Below are positions 46,488-53,094 of a DNA stretch of 64,000 nucleotides, one piece after another. Both the position numbers and the translations under genes were made by a program. This DNA comes from Candidatus Rokuibacteriota bacterium (lineage in GTDB: Bacteria; Methylomirabilota; Methylomirabilia; Rokubacteriales; CSP1-6). The stretch lies in NCBI GenBank assembly GCA_003220225.1, contig QHRU01000056.1:45154-109153 (forward strand), written 5' to 3'. Numbering within the stretch: position 1 is the first letter of the stretch; each line of letters starts with the position of its first letter. The notes under the pieces are model-generated. The model was not told the origin of the DNA, ran no database searches, and saw nothing but the letters and a program-made list of their open reading frames with translations.

Positions 46488-47821
46488 CGCCGCCCCCCTG
46501 ATCGTCCGCCGCCGCCGCTTCGACCACCGCCGCCACCACCGCGCGCGCCGCCGCCGCCGCCAGCACTCGAGCGGCTGAAACTGTCGCGGCTGGCTCGGCC
46601 GCGATCGCTGAAGCTCTGGGCGTCGCGGCCGCCACCGAGGCCTTCGAAGGCGCCAGCCTGGCGTCCGCCCTGAAATGCGCCCTGGCCGCCGGCGCCACGA
46701 TCGCCCAAGCCGCCGCGCTCGCCCTGCTGGCCGAGGGCCGGCTGCTGTGCCGCGCGCGGGCCCTGCTGCCGCAGCGCCGGTTGCTGCGCCGCCGTCCGGC
46801 CGCGGAATGCCTCACGCCCCTGGGCGTTCGCGGGTCCGGTCTTGTTGAAGCGCTGCTGCGTGGCCGTGTCGCGATACTGCACGCCTTTCCGGTGCTCGGG
46901 ATTGTGCTGCCAGCTGCCGCCTCCGCCCTGTCCGCGCCCGCCCTGTCCGGTCCCTGCGCCGCTCGAGTAGTGCTCGACGCGGTTGCGGGCGGTGTCGGCG
47001 TTGTTCACGCGGTTCGAGTAGTCATTGACCTGGCTGACGTTGTAGTTGACGTCCCCGTGATGCCAGTCGGCCTCGCCCCACAGCGCCGCACCGACGGCGA
47101 TGCCGGCGCCGAAGGTGAGTGCGCCGGCGGCGAAGTAGCCGAGCGGATAGGGTGAATACGGTGGGGACGCCGGCGGCCACGCGCCGTAGACCACCGTGGG
47201 GTCGTAGCTCGGCACCTGGACCACCTGCGGATTCGCCGGCTCGATCTTGATGATGGTCGGAGGCGCCTGAACGACCTGCACCGTCGTGGGCGCAGCCTGG
47301 ACCTGCACGGTCGGGGGCGGCGCCCCAGCGGACGCGGCGGCCTCGACGACGACGTTCTGCTGCGGCGTGCTCTTGAGCTGCCCCTGCGCCTGCGCGCGGG
47401 CGCGCAAGCGCTGAACGGCCGCCATGAGGTCCTGTTGCTGCGCGAGGAAGGCGTCACCGAGCTTCTGCAGCCAGTCCAGCTTCTCGCTCATCATCGCGAG
47501 CACCGTCGGAAACGTCGTCAGGGACTTCACGCTGTCGTCCCATGGCTGCTGCTTGAGGGCCTCGTTGAGCTGATCACCCTTGAGGGTAGCCTTCTCCGTG
47601 ACGAAGCGCGCGGCTTGGACGACCTCCAATGGATACGTCGACGCCATCAGCACCTGGGCCAGCAGCGCGTCGGGATGCAGCGCGATGGGCGCCACCAGCT
47701 GGTCCAGCTCTTCCGGCTTGAACCCTTTCGGCGTGTCCTGCGCCGTCGCGGGGGGCGGCAGCACCAGCACCACCATCAGACACAGCATGAGCCACGTGAC
47801 GATCCTTCGACCGATAGTCAT
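46484..47821 (-). CDS. DUF3300 protein with Gly/Arg-rich tail
   Basis: 445 residues from ATG 47821. A signal peptide ends PPPATAQD. DUF3300 motifs follow: FKPEELDQLVAPIALHPDAL, LLAQVLMASTYPLEVVQAAR, DQLNEALKQQPWDDSVKSLT and VVQVPSYDPTVVYGAWP, then a short hydrophobic segment (YFAAGALTFGAGIAVGAALW). The last 150 residues are low complexity (Gln/Gly/Arg, ending in GGGRSGGRR), as often seen in the family. Paired with DUF2950 downstream. Likely envelope protein of unknown role. Confidence 0.92.
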   Translation of the reverse strand: MTIGRRIVTWLMLCLMVVLVLPPPATAQDTPKGFKPEELDQLVAPIALHPDALLAQVLMASTYPLEVVQAARFVTEKATLKGDQLNEALKQQPWDDSVKSLTTFPTVLAMMSEKLDWLQKLGDAFLAQQQDLMAAVQRLRARAQAQGQLKSTPQQNVVVEAAASAGAPPPTVQVQAAPTTVQVVQAPPTIIKIEPANPQVVQVPSYDPTVVYGAWPPASPPYSPYPLGYFAAGALTFGAGIAVGAALWGEADWHHGDVNYNVSQVNDYSNRVNNADTARNRVEHYSSGAGTGQGGRGQGGGGSWQHNPEHRKGVQYRDTATQQRFNKTGPANAQGREAFRGRTAAQQPALRQQGPRAAQQPALGQQGERGGLGDRGAGGQGAFQGGRQAGAFEGLGGGRDAQSFSDRGRASRDSFSRSSAGGGGGARGGGGGGRSGGGGRSGGRR

Positions 47822-47864
47822 GATCGACTCTCCCGTGGGGACCAAGGCGTCAGCGGGTCGCTCA

Positions 47865-48227
47865 TCACTGCTTGTCCAGGGTGACCGCGAGCGCGCGAGC
47901 GTAGATGATGCGCACCAGGTTGTCCGGCGCCGGGCGGCCCGAGCCCGGGACCTCGATCGCGACCGCATCGTAGTACTGCGCGATCACCGGGTCGCCGACG
48001 CTGACGGCCTCGAGACTCTGCGGGATGGCCACCTCGAGAACCAGCACGCCGCGGTCGCGGCCCACGAGCGCGACCGTACCGCGAGTCCGGTCGATCTCCT
48101 CCACGGTGCCCCGCACCGTCACCGCATCCACTGCGCCGGTCGCACGCGTGTGCTCCGCGGCGGCCGATGGGAGCGTGAACAACAAAGACGCGGCGACAGC
48201 GACCATCGGCACGACTCGGATCATCAT
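47865..48227 (-). CDS. Small secreted beta-rich protein
   Basis: 120 residues from ATG 48227 (or 48224), preceded by GGGAGGGCCCA. Signal peptide MMIRVVPMVAVAASLLFTLP with cleavage after SAAA. The mature part has DAVTVRGTVEEIDRTRGTVA, RGVLVLEVAIPQ and VGDPVIAQYYDAVAIEV, a small OB-fold-like arrangement similar in style to the protein at 41814-42128. First gene of the minus-strand run leading into DUF3300/DUF2950; dyad sites G and H lie upstream. Confidence 0.75.
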   Translation of the reverse strand: MMIRVVPMVAVAASLLFTLPSAAAEHTRATGAVDAVTVRGTVEEIDRTRGTVALVGRDRGVLVLEVAIPQSLEAVSVGDPVIAQYYDAVAIEVPGSGRPAPDNLVRIIYARALAVTLDKQ

Positions 48228-48289
48228 TGGGCCCTCCCAGCGAGCGACGACTGCATCGCGACGGTAACTCTCGCTCGATGACGCGACGA

Positions 48290-48305
48290 TCGGACCTTGG
48301 GGTGA
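48290..48305. promoter_or_regulatory. Dyad site G in the divergent promoter
   Basis: TCGGACCT-TGGGGTGA; the minus strand reads TCACCCCA-AGGTCCGA followed by TC. Exact right half. It faces the minus-strand operon (ATG 48227, centre 70 bases upstream). Confidence 0.6.
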
Positions 48306-48320
48306 GGGACGAAGGTCCCA
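48305..48320. promoter_or_regulatory. Dyad site H in the divergent promoter
   Basis: AGGGACGA-AGGTCCCA, with a GGGAC/GTCCC dyad. It directly abuts site G (centres 15 bases apart) and faces the plus-strand operon (ATG 48394, centre 81 bases upstream). The pair would let one regulator control both divergent operons. Confidence 0.55.
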
Positions 48321-48393
48321 TGGTCCGCTCACGCGTCTGCGTGCGATCGTGCAGCGTCGTCGGCGGTGCACGTCGTCGAATGGGGGAGGAACC

Positions 48394-48897
48394 ATGCGGC
48401 TCGCACGCGGAAATGCCGGAGCGATCGGCGTCGCGCTCACGCTCCTGATCGGAAGCTTCGTCCCGGCCGCGGGACAGACGTTCACGTATCCGAGCAAGGG
48501 GCAGAACGCGCAGCAGGAGTCGCGCGACCGCGGCGAATGCCATCAGTGGGCCGTGCAGCAGACGGGCGTCGATCCGGCCTCCGCGGCCGCGATGCCCGCT
48601 GCGCCGCCGCCGTCGGCGCCGCCACCGGGACGTGGGGTGGCCCGCGGCGCCCTGCGCGGCGCGGCGGTCGGCTCGGTCGGCGGGGCCATCGCGGGAGATG
48701 CGGGAAAAGGCGCGGCCGCCGGCGCGGCGATGGGGGGTCTCATCGGCGGCATGCGGACGCGGGACCAGTATGCGGCGCAGCAGGAGGCGTATCAGCAGCA
48801 GGAGAGCCAGGCGCAGCAGGCGAGTGCCGCGCGTCTGGATGCGTACAACCGCGCCCTCAATGCGTGCCTGGCGGGGCGGGGTTATATGGTCAGGTAG
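48394..48897 (+). CDS. Glycine-zipper envelope protein
   Basis: 167 residues from ATG 48394 (GGGGGAGGA upstream). Signal peptide to about PAAGQ. Then a Gln/Cys segment (ESRDRGECHQWAVQQTGVDP), a Pro-rich linker and a classic glycine zipper (ALRGAAVGSVGGAIAGDAGK, GAAAGAAMGGLIGGM), ending with a Gln-rich helix and YNRALNACLAGRGYMV. Such proteins insert in or associate with the outer membrane. First gene of the plus-strand divergent operon. Confidence 0.85.
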   Translation: MRLARGNAGAIGVALTLLIGSFVPAAGQTFTYPSKGQNAQQESRDRGECHQWAVQQTGVDPASAAAMPAAPPPSAPPPGRGVARGALRGAAVGSVGGAIAGDAGKGAAAGAAMGGLIGGMRTRDQYAAQQEAYQQQESQAQQASAARLDAYNRALNACLAGRGYMVR

Positions 48898-48908
48898 GAG
48901 GACATCTC

Positions 48909-49322
48909 ATGCGCGTGCTCATTCCGTTCGCCGTTGCCCTGGCTCTCACCCTCGCCGCCGGCGTCTCCGCGCTGGCCCAGCAGGCGTCGTCCTTGCTGTG
49001 CGCCGTGATCAACGTCGTGGAGTGCAGTGCTCAGGGAGAGTGCCAACGCTCGACGATCGAGAGCGCGAACCTGCCGCGCTTCATCCGGGTGAATCCGGCG
49101 GCCAGGTCGCTGGCCTCCACCGGCGACGACGCTCGCACCGCGCCCATCCAGAGCGTCGAGCGCGTGAACGATCGCCTCATCCTGCAGGGCGGCCAGCAGG
49201 GGCGGGCCTGGAGCGCAACGGTCGCCGACAAGACAGGGCAGATGTCGGTCGCGGTCGTGGAAGACCAGACGGCGTTCGTGGTCTTCGGCGCCTGCACGGC
49301 CGCCGAGCCCGAAAGGCGGTGA
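48909..49322 (+). CDS. Secreted cysteine-pattern protein, family 1 (second copy)
   Basis: 137 residues with a signal peptide (VALALTLAAGVSALAQ). It shares with the protein at 42293-42697 the C-x7-C-x5-C start, an LP-x-x-(I/V)-x-V core, an arginine-containing GRLI/DRLI strand, TG-(A/Q)-MS-x-AV and the terminal FGAC. The copy here lacks a few residues in the middle. Unknown family, predicted beta-rich. It starts 11 bases after the glycine-zipper gene. Confidence 0.8.
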   Translation: MRVLIPFAVALALTLAAGVSALAQQASSLLCAVINVVECSAQGECQRSTIESANLPRFIRVNPAARSLASTGDDARTAPIQSVERVNDRLILQGGQQGRAWSATVADKTGQMSVAVVEDQTAFVVFGACTAAEPERR

Positions 49323-49326
49323 CGCT

Positions 49327-49578
49327 ATGCCATTCACACCGTGGTTCTTCGGCATCGCGATCCTGACGCTCGCCGGCGCGGGCTGCGCGACGACGGACTC
49401 GCCGTCTGCGCAGCCGGTGGCCGTCGATTCGTCGCAACGCACGACGCTGGACTGCCTCAACCTCGCGCGGCGGGTGAGACAGACGTATGACGGCCGGCCG
49501 CAGATGACGATCGACCAGGACCGTTACCAGCAGTGTCTCAGGGAGCAGCGCCAGTCGAGTCAGGCGCCCGCCCGCTGA
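49327..49578 (+). CDS. Small lipoprotein of unknown function
   Basis: 83 residues. A lipoprotein signal (FGIAILTLAGAGCATTDSPS) gives a mature peptide of about 64 residues with two cysteines (TTLDCLNLARRVRQTYDG and YQQCLREQ) and no known domain. It begins four bases after the previous stop, and its 3' end overlaps the DUF2254 gene if the GTG at 49533 is used. Confidence 0.7.
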   Translation: MPFTPWFFGIAILTLAGAGCATTDSPSAQPVAVDSSQRTTLDCLNLARRVRQTYDGRPQMTIDQDRYQQCLREQRQSSQAPAR

Positions 49579-50885
49579 CGCCCCTCGTGACCTGGCTCCG
49601 CCGCTACCATCTGCGGCACTTCGCCGCGCACAGCTTCTGGATCGTGCCGGCGCTGGCAATGGTCGCGGCCGTGCCCGTCATGCGGCTCGTGCTCTGGCTC
49701 GACATGCGCACGCAGTGGCGCTGGTTCGGGTTCAGCGTCGAGGGCGCGCAGGCCATCCTCGGCGGACTGTCCTCGTCGATGCTGACCTTCATCGTGTTCG
49801 CGGTGTCCGGCCTCCTGCTCGCCGTCCAGATCGCGAGCGGCCAGCTCACGCCGCGCATCATCAGCCTCGTCTTCGCGCGCCCGGTGCTCAGGGTGTCCGT
49901 GGGCATCTTCGTGTTTGCGTATACGTTCACGCTGAGCGCGCTTGGGCGGATCGAGACGGTGCGCGTCCCCGAGCTGCTCGTGATGGTCGCCGTGCTCCTC
50001 ACGCTCGTGAGCATCGCGGTCTTTTTCTGGTTCGTGCAGCAGCTCGGCACCGGCCTCCGGCCGGTTTTCATCCTCCAGTCGCTCTGGGAGACGGCGCGCG
50101 CGGTCGTCGAACGCGTGTATCCGCACCTGCTGGATGCCGGCGGCGACACGGGGCCCGCCGCGGCGGTCGCCGTCGTCGACGGCACCCCCCGGACGGTCGC
50201 CCACACGGGCGCCTCGGGGACGTTCCTCGCCTTCGGCACGCGCGAGCTGGTGGCGCTGGCGCGTAGCGGCGGCTGCGTCATCGAGCTGATTCCCCAGGTC
50301 GGCGACTTCGTGGCGCACGGCGACCCGCTGTTCAGGATCCATCCCGGCTCCGCCCGCGTGGACGAGGACGCCCTCTACGACTGCGTCGCCTTCGGCCCCG
50401 AGCGGACGCTGGAACAGGATCCAGCGTTCGCGTTCCGGATCATGGTGGACATCGCCTCGCGCGCACTTTCACCCGCGGTCAACGATCCGACCACCGCCGT
50501 GGTCGCCATCGATCAGATCCACCGCCTGTTGGCCTACGTCGGCCAGAGGAACCTGGATACGGGACCGGTGCGCGACGATGCGGGACACGTCCGCCTCGTC
50601 TACGCGACACCGGACTGGGAAGATTTCGTCGCGCTCGCTGTCAGCGAGATCCGGGCCTTCGGCGCCGGCAGCATCCAGGTCCCGCGCCGCCTCCGCGCGA
50701 TGCTCGAGCATCTCGCCGCCGTGCTGCCCGCGAGCCGTACGGCGGCCGTGCGCCGAGAGCTGACACTCCTCGAGCGCGCGGTAGACCGGCAGTACGTCGA
50801 TGACGAGGATCGCCGGCGCGCGCGGCACCCCGACCGCCAGGGACTCGGAGGCTCGGTCGCCTCGGCGACCCGCGGCCGCGGGTAG
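49533..50885 (+). CDS. DUF2254 integral membrane protein
   Basis: 450 residues from GTG 49533; GTG 49587 (VTWLRRYHLRHFAAHSFWIV) would avoid the overlap and is equally plausible. Four membrane helices in the first 190 residues include SSSMLTFIVFAVSGLLLAVQ and VSVGIFVFAYTFTLSALGRI, matching the DUF2254 N-terminus. A soluble domain follows with FGPERTLEQDPAFAFRIMVD and IASRALSPAVNDPTTAVVAI, a highly conserved family segment. Function unknown; inner membrane. Confidence 0.9.
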   Translation: MSQGAAPVESGARPLTPLVTWLRRYHLRHFAAHSFWIVPALAMVAAVPVMRLVLWLDMRTQWRWFGFSVEGAQAILGGLSSSMLTFIVFAVSGLLLAVQIASGQLTPRIISLVFARPVLRVSVGIFVFAYTFTLSALGRIETVRVPELLVMVAVLLTLVSIAVFFWFVQQLGTGLRPVFILQSLWETARAVVERVYPHLLDAGGDTGPAAAVAVVDGTPRTVAHTGASGTFLAFGTRELVALARSGGCVIELIPQVGDFVAHGDPLFRIHPGSARVDEDALYDCVAFGPERTLEQDPAFAFRIMVDIASRALSPAVNDPTTAVVAIDQIHRLLAYVGQRNLDTGPVRDDAGHVRLVYATPDWEDFVALAVSEIRAFGAGSIQVPRRLRAMLEHLAAVLPASRTAAVRRELTLLERAVDRQYVDDEDRRRARHPDRQGLGGSVASATRGRG

Positions 50886-50909
50886 GCGCGCGCCGCCATT
50901 CGCTCACCG

Positions 50910-50917
50910 AGGTCCTA
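50910..50917. promoter_or_regulatory. Possible half-site of the dyad motif
   Basis: AGGTCCTA matches the right half of the motif (as in site A with CCTA), but the left half (GCTCACCG) fits poorly. It lies 85 bases before the collagen-like OmpA gene at 51002 in a 116-base gap. Low confidence on its own. Confidence 0.25.
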
Positions 50918-51001
50918 CGCCCTACATCGTATTTCACGCCCGGCGCGGTCGCGGTACACGAAGGACAGTGAAGTCCCCCCACTCACAAGGAGGATGCAGC
51001 C

Positions 51002-51619
51002 ATGAGACGGATGACGTTGTTCTTCGCCGCGGCGCTTGTCGTCGGGGGCTGTGCCGTCCGCCCGGTGGGCGGACCGGACGGCTGGAAAGTCTTCGGACCG
51101 GCCGGACCGCAGGGTGTTGCCGGGCCGTCCGGGTCTGCCGGGCCGGACGGGATCCAGGGACCGCCCGGAGTCGTGGGTGCTCAGGGGCCGGCGGGGCCCG
51201 CAGGAACGATGGGGGCCAAGGGCGCCGACTTCGTGTGGACGGCCTTCTCCGACGTCCTGTTCGACTTCGACCGCGCCGACATTCGCGCGGACGAGGCGCG
51301 CAAGGTCGCCGAGCTCGCCTCCGTGCTGAAGAGCAACCCGGGCTACAAGGTCGAATTGGAAGCGTTCACGGATCCGCGCGGCCCGGACAAGTACAACCTG
51401 GCGCTGAGCCGGCGTCGCGTGGAGGCCGTCCGCAGCGCGCTGATCGCGGCGGGCGTCTCGCCGGAGGCGATCCGCACGGGCGCCTACGGCGAGATGACCC
51501 TGAGGTGCACGCAGGCCACCCAGGAGTGCTGGCAGAACAACCGGCGCGTCGAAGTGATGATCGTTCCCGTCCCGAGCGCCGCCGCTAGCGCGTCGCCGCG
51601 GCTCGGCAACGGCAAGTAG
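51002..51619 (+). CDS. Lipoprotein with collagen-like repeat and OmpA domain
   Basis: 205 residues. Lipoprotein signal (MTLFFAAALVVGGCAVRP). Residues about 32-74 are uninterrupted Gly-X-Y triplets (GPAGPQGVAGPSGSAGPDG and on). Residues about 80-190 are an OmpA/MotB peptidoglycan-binding domain (VLFDFDRADIRADEARKVAE, then LEAFTDPRG and LSRRRVEAVRSALIAAGV). A stiff triple-helix-forming stalk could hold the OmpA domain away from the lipid anchor. The next gene also has Gly-X-Y repeats. Confidence 0.9.
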   Translation: MRRMTLFFAAALVVGGCAVRPVGGPDGWKVFGPAGPQGVAGPSGSAGPDGIQGPPGVVGAQGPAGPAGTMGAKGADFVWTAFSDVLFDFDRADIRADEARKVAELASVLKSNPGYKVELEAFTDPRGPDKYNLALSRRRVEAVRSALIAAGVSPEAIRTGAYGEMTLRCTQATQECWQNNRRVEVMIVPVPSAAASASPRLGNGK

Positions 51620-51640
51620 TGACTTTGGGGGGTGATTTAC

Positions 51641-52039
51641 ATGAGAGGACATCGCGTGAAGACGACCGCGGCCGCGCTCGTGGCGCTCGCCGCCGCCGGG
51701 TGCGCATCGACGGCGACCCCGCGGGTGGGATACGGTGGGCCGCCGCCGCTGTTCGAATACCAGGACGGCTACGTCGAGGATCGCTCGCCGCATGGGCCGT
51801 TGCCGGCCTGGGCCTACGAGCCGGCCATCGTGGGCTCGAAGCGGTATTACTGGATACCCGGATCGCCGGAGTGGTACACATTCACCGGTCCGCAAGGTCC
51901 CGCCGGGCGTGCCGGGCCTGCCGGGCCGCAGGGACCACGGGGGCTCGCAGGGGCGGCCGGTCCGCTCGGGCCGTCAGGAATTGCGGGCGCTCGTGGACCG
52001 GAAGGAGCGTCAGGTCGGTTGGTCGTCGAGAGTCACTGA
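51641..52039 (+). CDS. Collagen-like lipoprotein
   Basis: 132 residues from ATG 51641 (GGGGGGTGATTT upstream; GTG 51632 or 51656 are alternatives). The signal ends LAAAGCASTA. The middle has an aromatic patch (PLFEYQDGYVEDRSPHGPLP and RYYWIPGSPEWYTF). The last 50 residues are Gly-X-Y triplets (GPQGPAGRAGPAGPQGPRG and on), ending in a short tail. It may form a heterotrimer with the OmpA-collagen protein encoded 21 bases upstream; this is inference. Confidence 0.8.
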   Translation: MRGHRVKTTAAALVALAAAGCASTATPRVGYGGPPPLFEYQDGYVEDRSPHGPLPAWAYEPAIVGSKRYYWIPGSPEWYTFTGPQGPAGRAGPAGPQGPRGLAGAAGPLGPSGIAGARGPEGASGRLVVESH

Positions 52040-52064
52040 GCGCCGCGAGATAAGAGGCTCGAAG

Positions 52065-52111
52065 TCGGCGAGCGGAAGCGGGTGCCCCCTTCTCGCTCGC
52101 CGATGTTTTTT
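52065..52111 (+). terminator. Rho-independent terminator
   Basis: TCGGCGAGCG (52065-52074) pairs perfectly with CGCTCGCCGA (52094-52103), with extra GAAG/CTTC pairing inside, followed by TGTTTTTT. It lies 26 bases after the collagen-like lipoprotein stop and would end that transcript. Its minus-strand face has no T-run. Confidence 0.85.
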
Positions 52112-52125
52112 CGGCAGGACCCCAG

Positions 52126-52383
52126 TCAGGCCGGGCGCGCGCGGGGGACCGGTGGCGCCGTGCCCGATGCGAGGAGTCGGTCGTGCAGCTCGAATCCGTC
52201 GATTCCGCCGAGGCGCACGTCGAGCACCAGGCAGCGGGGCGGCACGCTCCGATCGGATACCAGGAACTCCTCCGCCGAGGCGAAGGTCTTCACGGCGAAG
52301 CCGGCCGCCCGCACGAGCCTTCCCAACGCGCGAAGCAGCGAGCTGGCCATGGGACTCGTTTCCCCCAACATCGCGAGCAACAT
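52126..52383 (-). pseudogene. Truncated FixJ-type receiver domain
   Basis: 85 residues. The first half of a receiver domain is present (LGRLVRAAGFAVKTFASAEE, phospho-acceptor Asp in LVLDVRLGGIDG). It ends at LASGTAPPVPRARPA, before the conserved Thr and Lys strands, and the initial acidic pair is also missing. It looks like a remnant of a FixJ regulator. Dyad site J sits 38 bases upstream, so it may still be expressed. A functional mini-receiver is unlikely but not excluded. Confidence 0.6.
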
Positions 52384-52420
52384 CGCGAGCCCATGCTAAG
52401 CCGGCGGGCAGTCGTGGCGA

Positions 52421-52436
52421 TCAGGCCTTGGTCGTA
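52421..52436. promoter_or_regulatory. Dyad site J
   Basis: TCAGGCCT-TGGTCGTA; the minus strand reads TACGACCA-AGGCCTGA followed by TC. Located just after the fixJ-like gene and 38 bases before the truncated receiver gene. Confidence 0.5.
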
Positions 52437-52444
52437 GGATCGGG

Positions 52445-53074
52445 CTATCGCTGCGGGTCGGAGCCAGTCGCCATGTTGACTCGCTCGGCCATGTGAACGA
52501 GATCGGCCACGGAATTCGCCTGCATCTTCTGCATGACGCGGCCGCGGTGGATCTTGATCGTCTTCTCGGCCGCGCCCAGGTCGCCGGCGATCTGCTTGTT
52601 CAGGAGCCCCTTGACGACGAGCTCGAGGACCTGGCGCTCGCGGGGCGTCAGCGTTCGAATACGGCGCGCGATTTCGGCGCGGGCCGCCCGATCGGCACGT
52701 CGCTGTCGGCTGACTGCGAGCGCGCGCTGAACCGCGGCGAGCAGCTCGTCATCATCGAAGGGCTTCTGGAGGAAGTCCACCGCGCCGCCCTTCATTGCGC
52801 GGACGCTTGTGGGCACGTTGCCGTGGCCCGTGACGAACACGATCGGCAGGGTCTCCTGGACTTCCCCGAGCCGGGTCTGAACATCCAGGCCGCTGAGCCC
52901 CGGCATGCGCAGATCGAGGATCAGACATCCCGGCCTGTCGGCCCTGTGATGATCCAGGAACGCCTGCGCCGAGGTGAAGGGCATGGCATCCAGGCCCGCT
53001 GCGTGCATCCGCCGGTACACGGCGCGGCAGGCCGAGGCGTTGTCGTCCACGATGTAGACGATGGCATCACTCAT
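52445..53074 (-). CDS. FixJ/NarL-type response regulator
   Basis: 209 residues from ATG 53074. The receiver has VDDN near the N-terminus, phospho-acceptor Asp54 (LILDLRMPG), VTGHGN and LQKPFDD. A LuxR-type DNA-binding domain follows at about 140-200 (LTPRERQVLELVVKGLLNKQ, TIKIHRGRVMQKM). It lies 20 bases after the large sensor kinase and is surely its partner. It is the best candidate to bind the shared dyad motif, since FixJ/NarL-type proteins bind short inverted repeats as dimers. Confidence 0.93.
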   Translation of the reverse strand: MSDAIVYIVDDNASACRAVYRRMHAAGLDAMPFTSAQAFLDHHRADRPGCLILDLRMPGLSGLDVQTRLGEVQETLPIVFVTGHGNVPTSVRAMKGGAVDFLQKPFDDDELLAAVQRALAVSRQRRADRAARAEIARRIRTLTPRERQVLELVVKGLLNKQIAGDLGAAEKTIKIHRGRVMQKMQANSVADLVHMAERVNMATGSDPQR

Positions 53075-53094
53075 CGTCGGCCTGCCTCGTTCTC

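Noticed and set aside
47837..47852. Another copy of the dyad motif (GGGGACCA-AGGCGTCA)
   Set aside because: The left half fits but the right half does not, and it lies in the leader of a gene already downstream of sites G/H. Likely chance.
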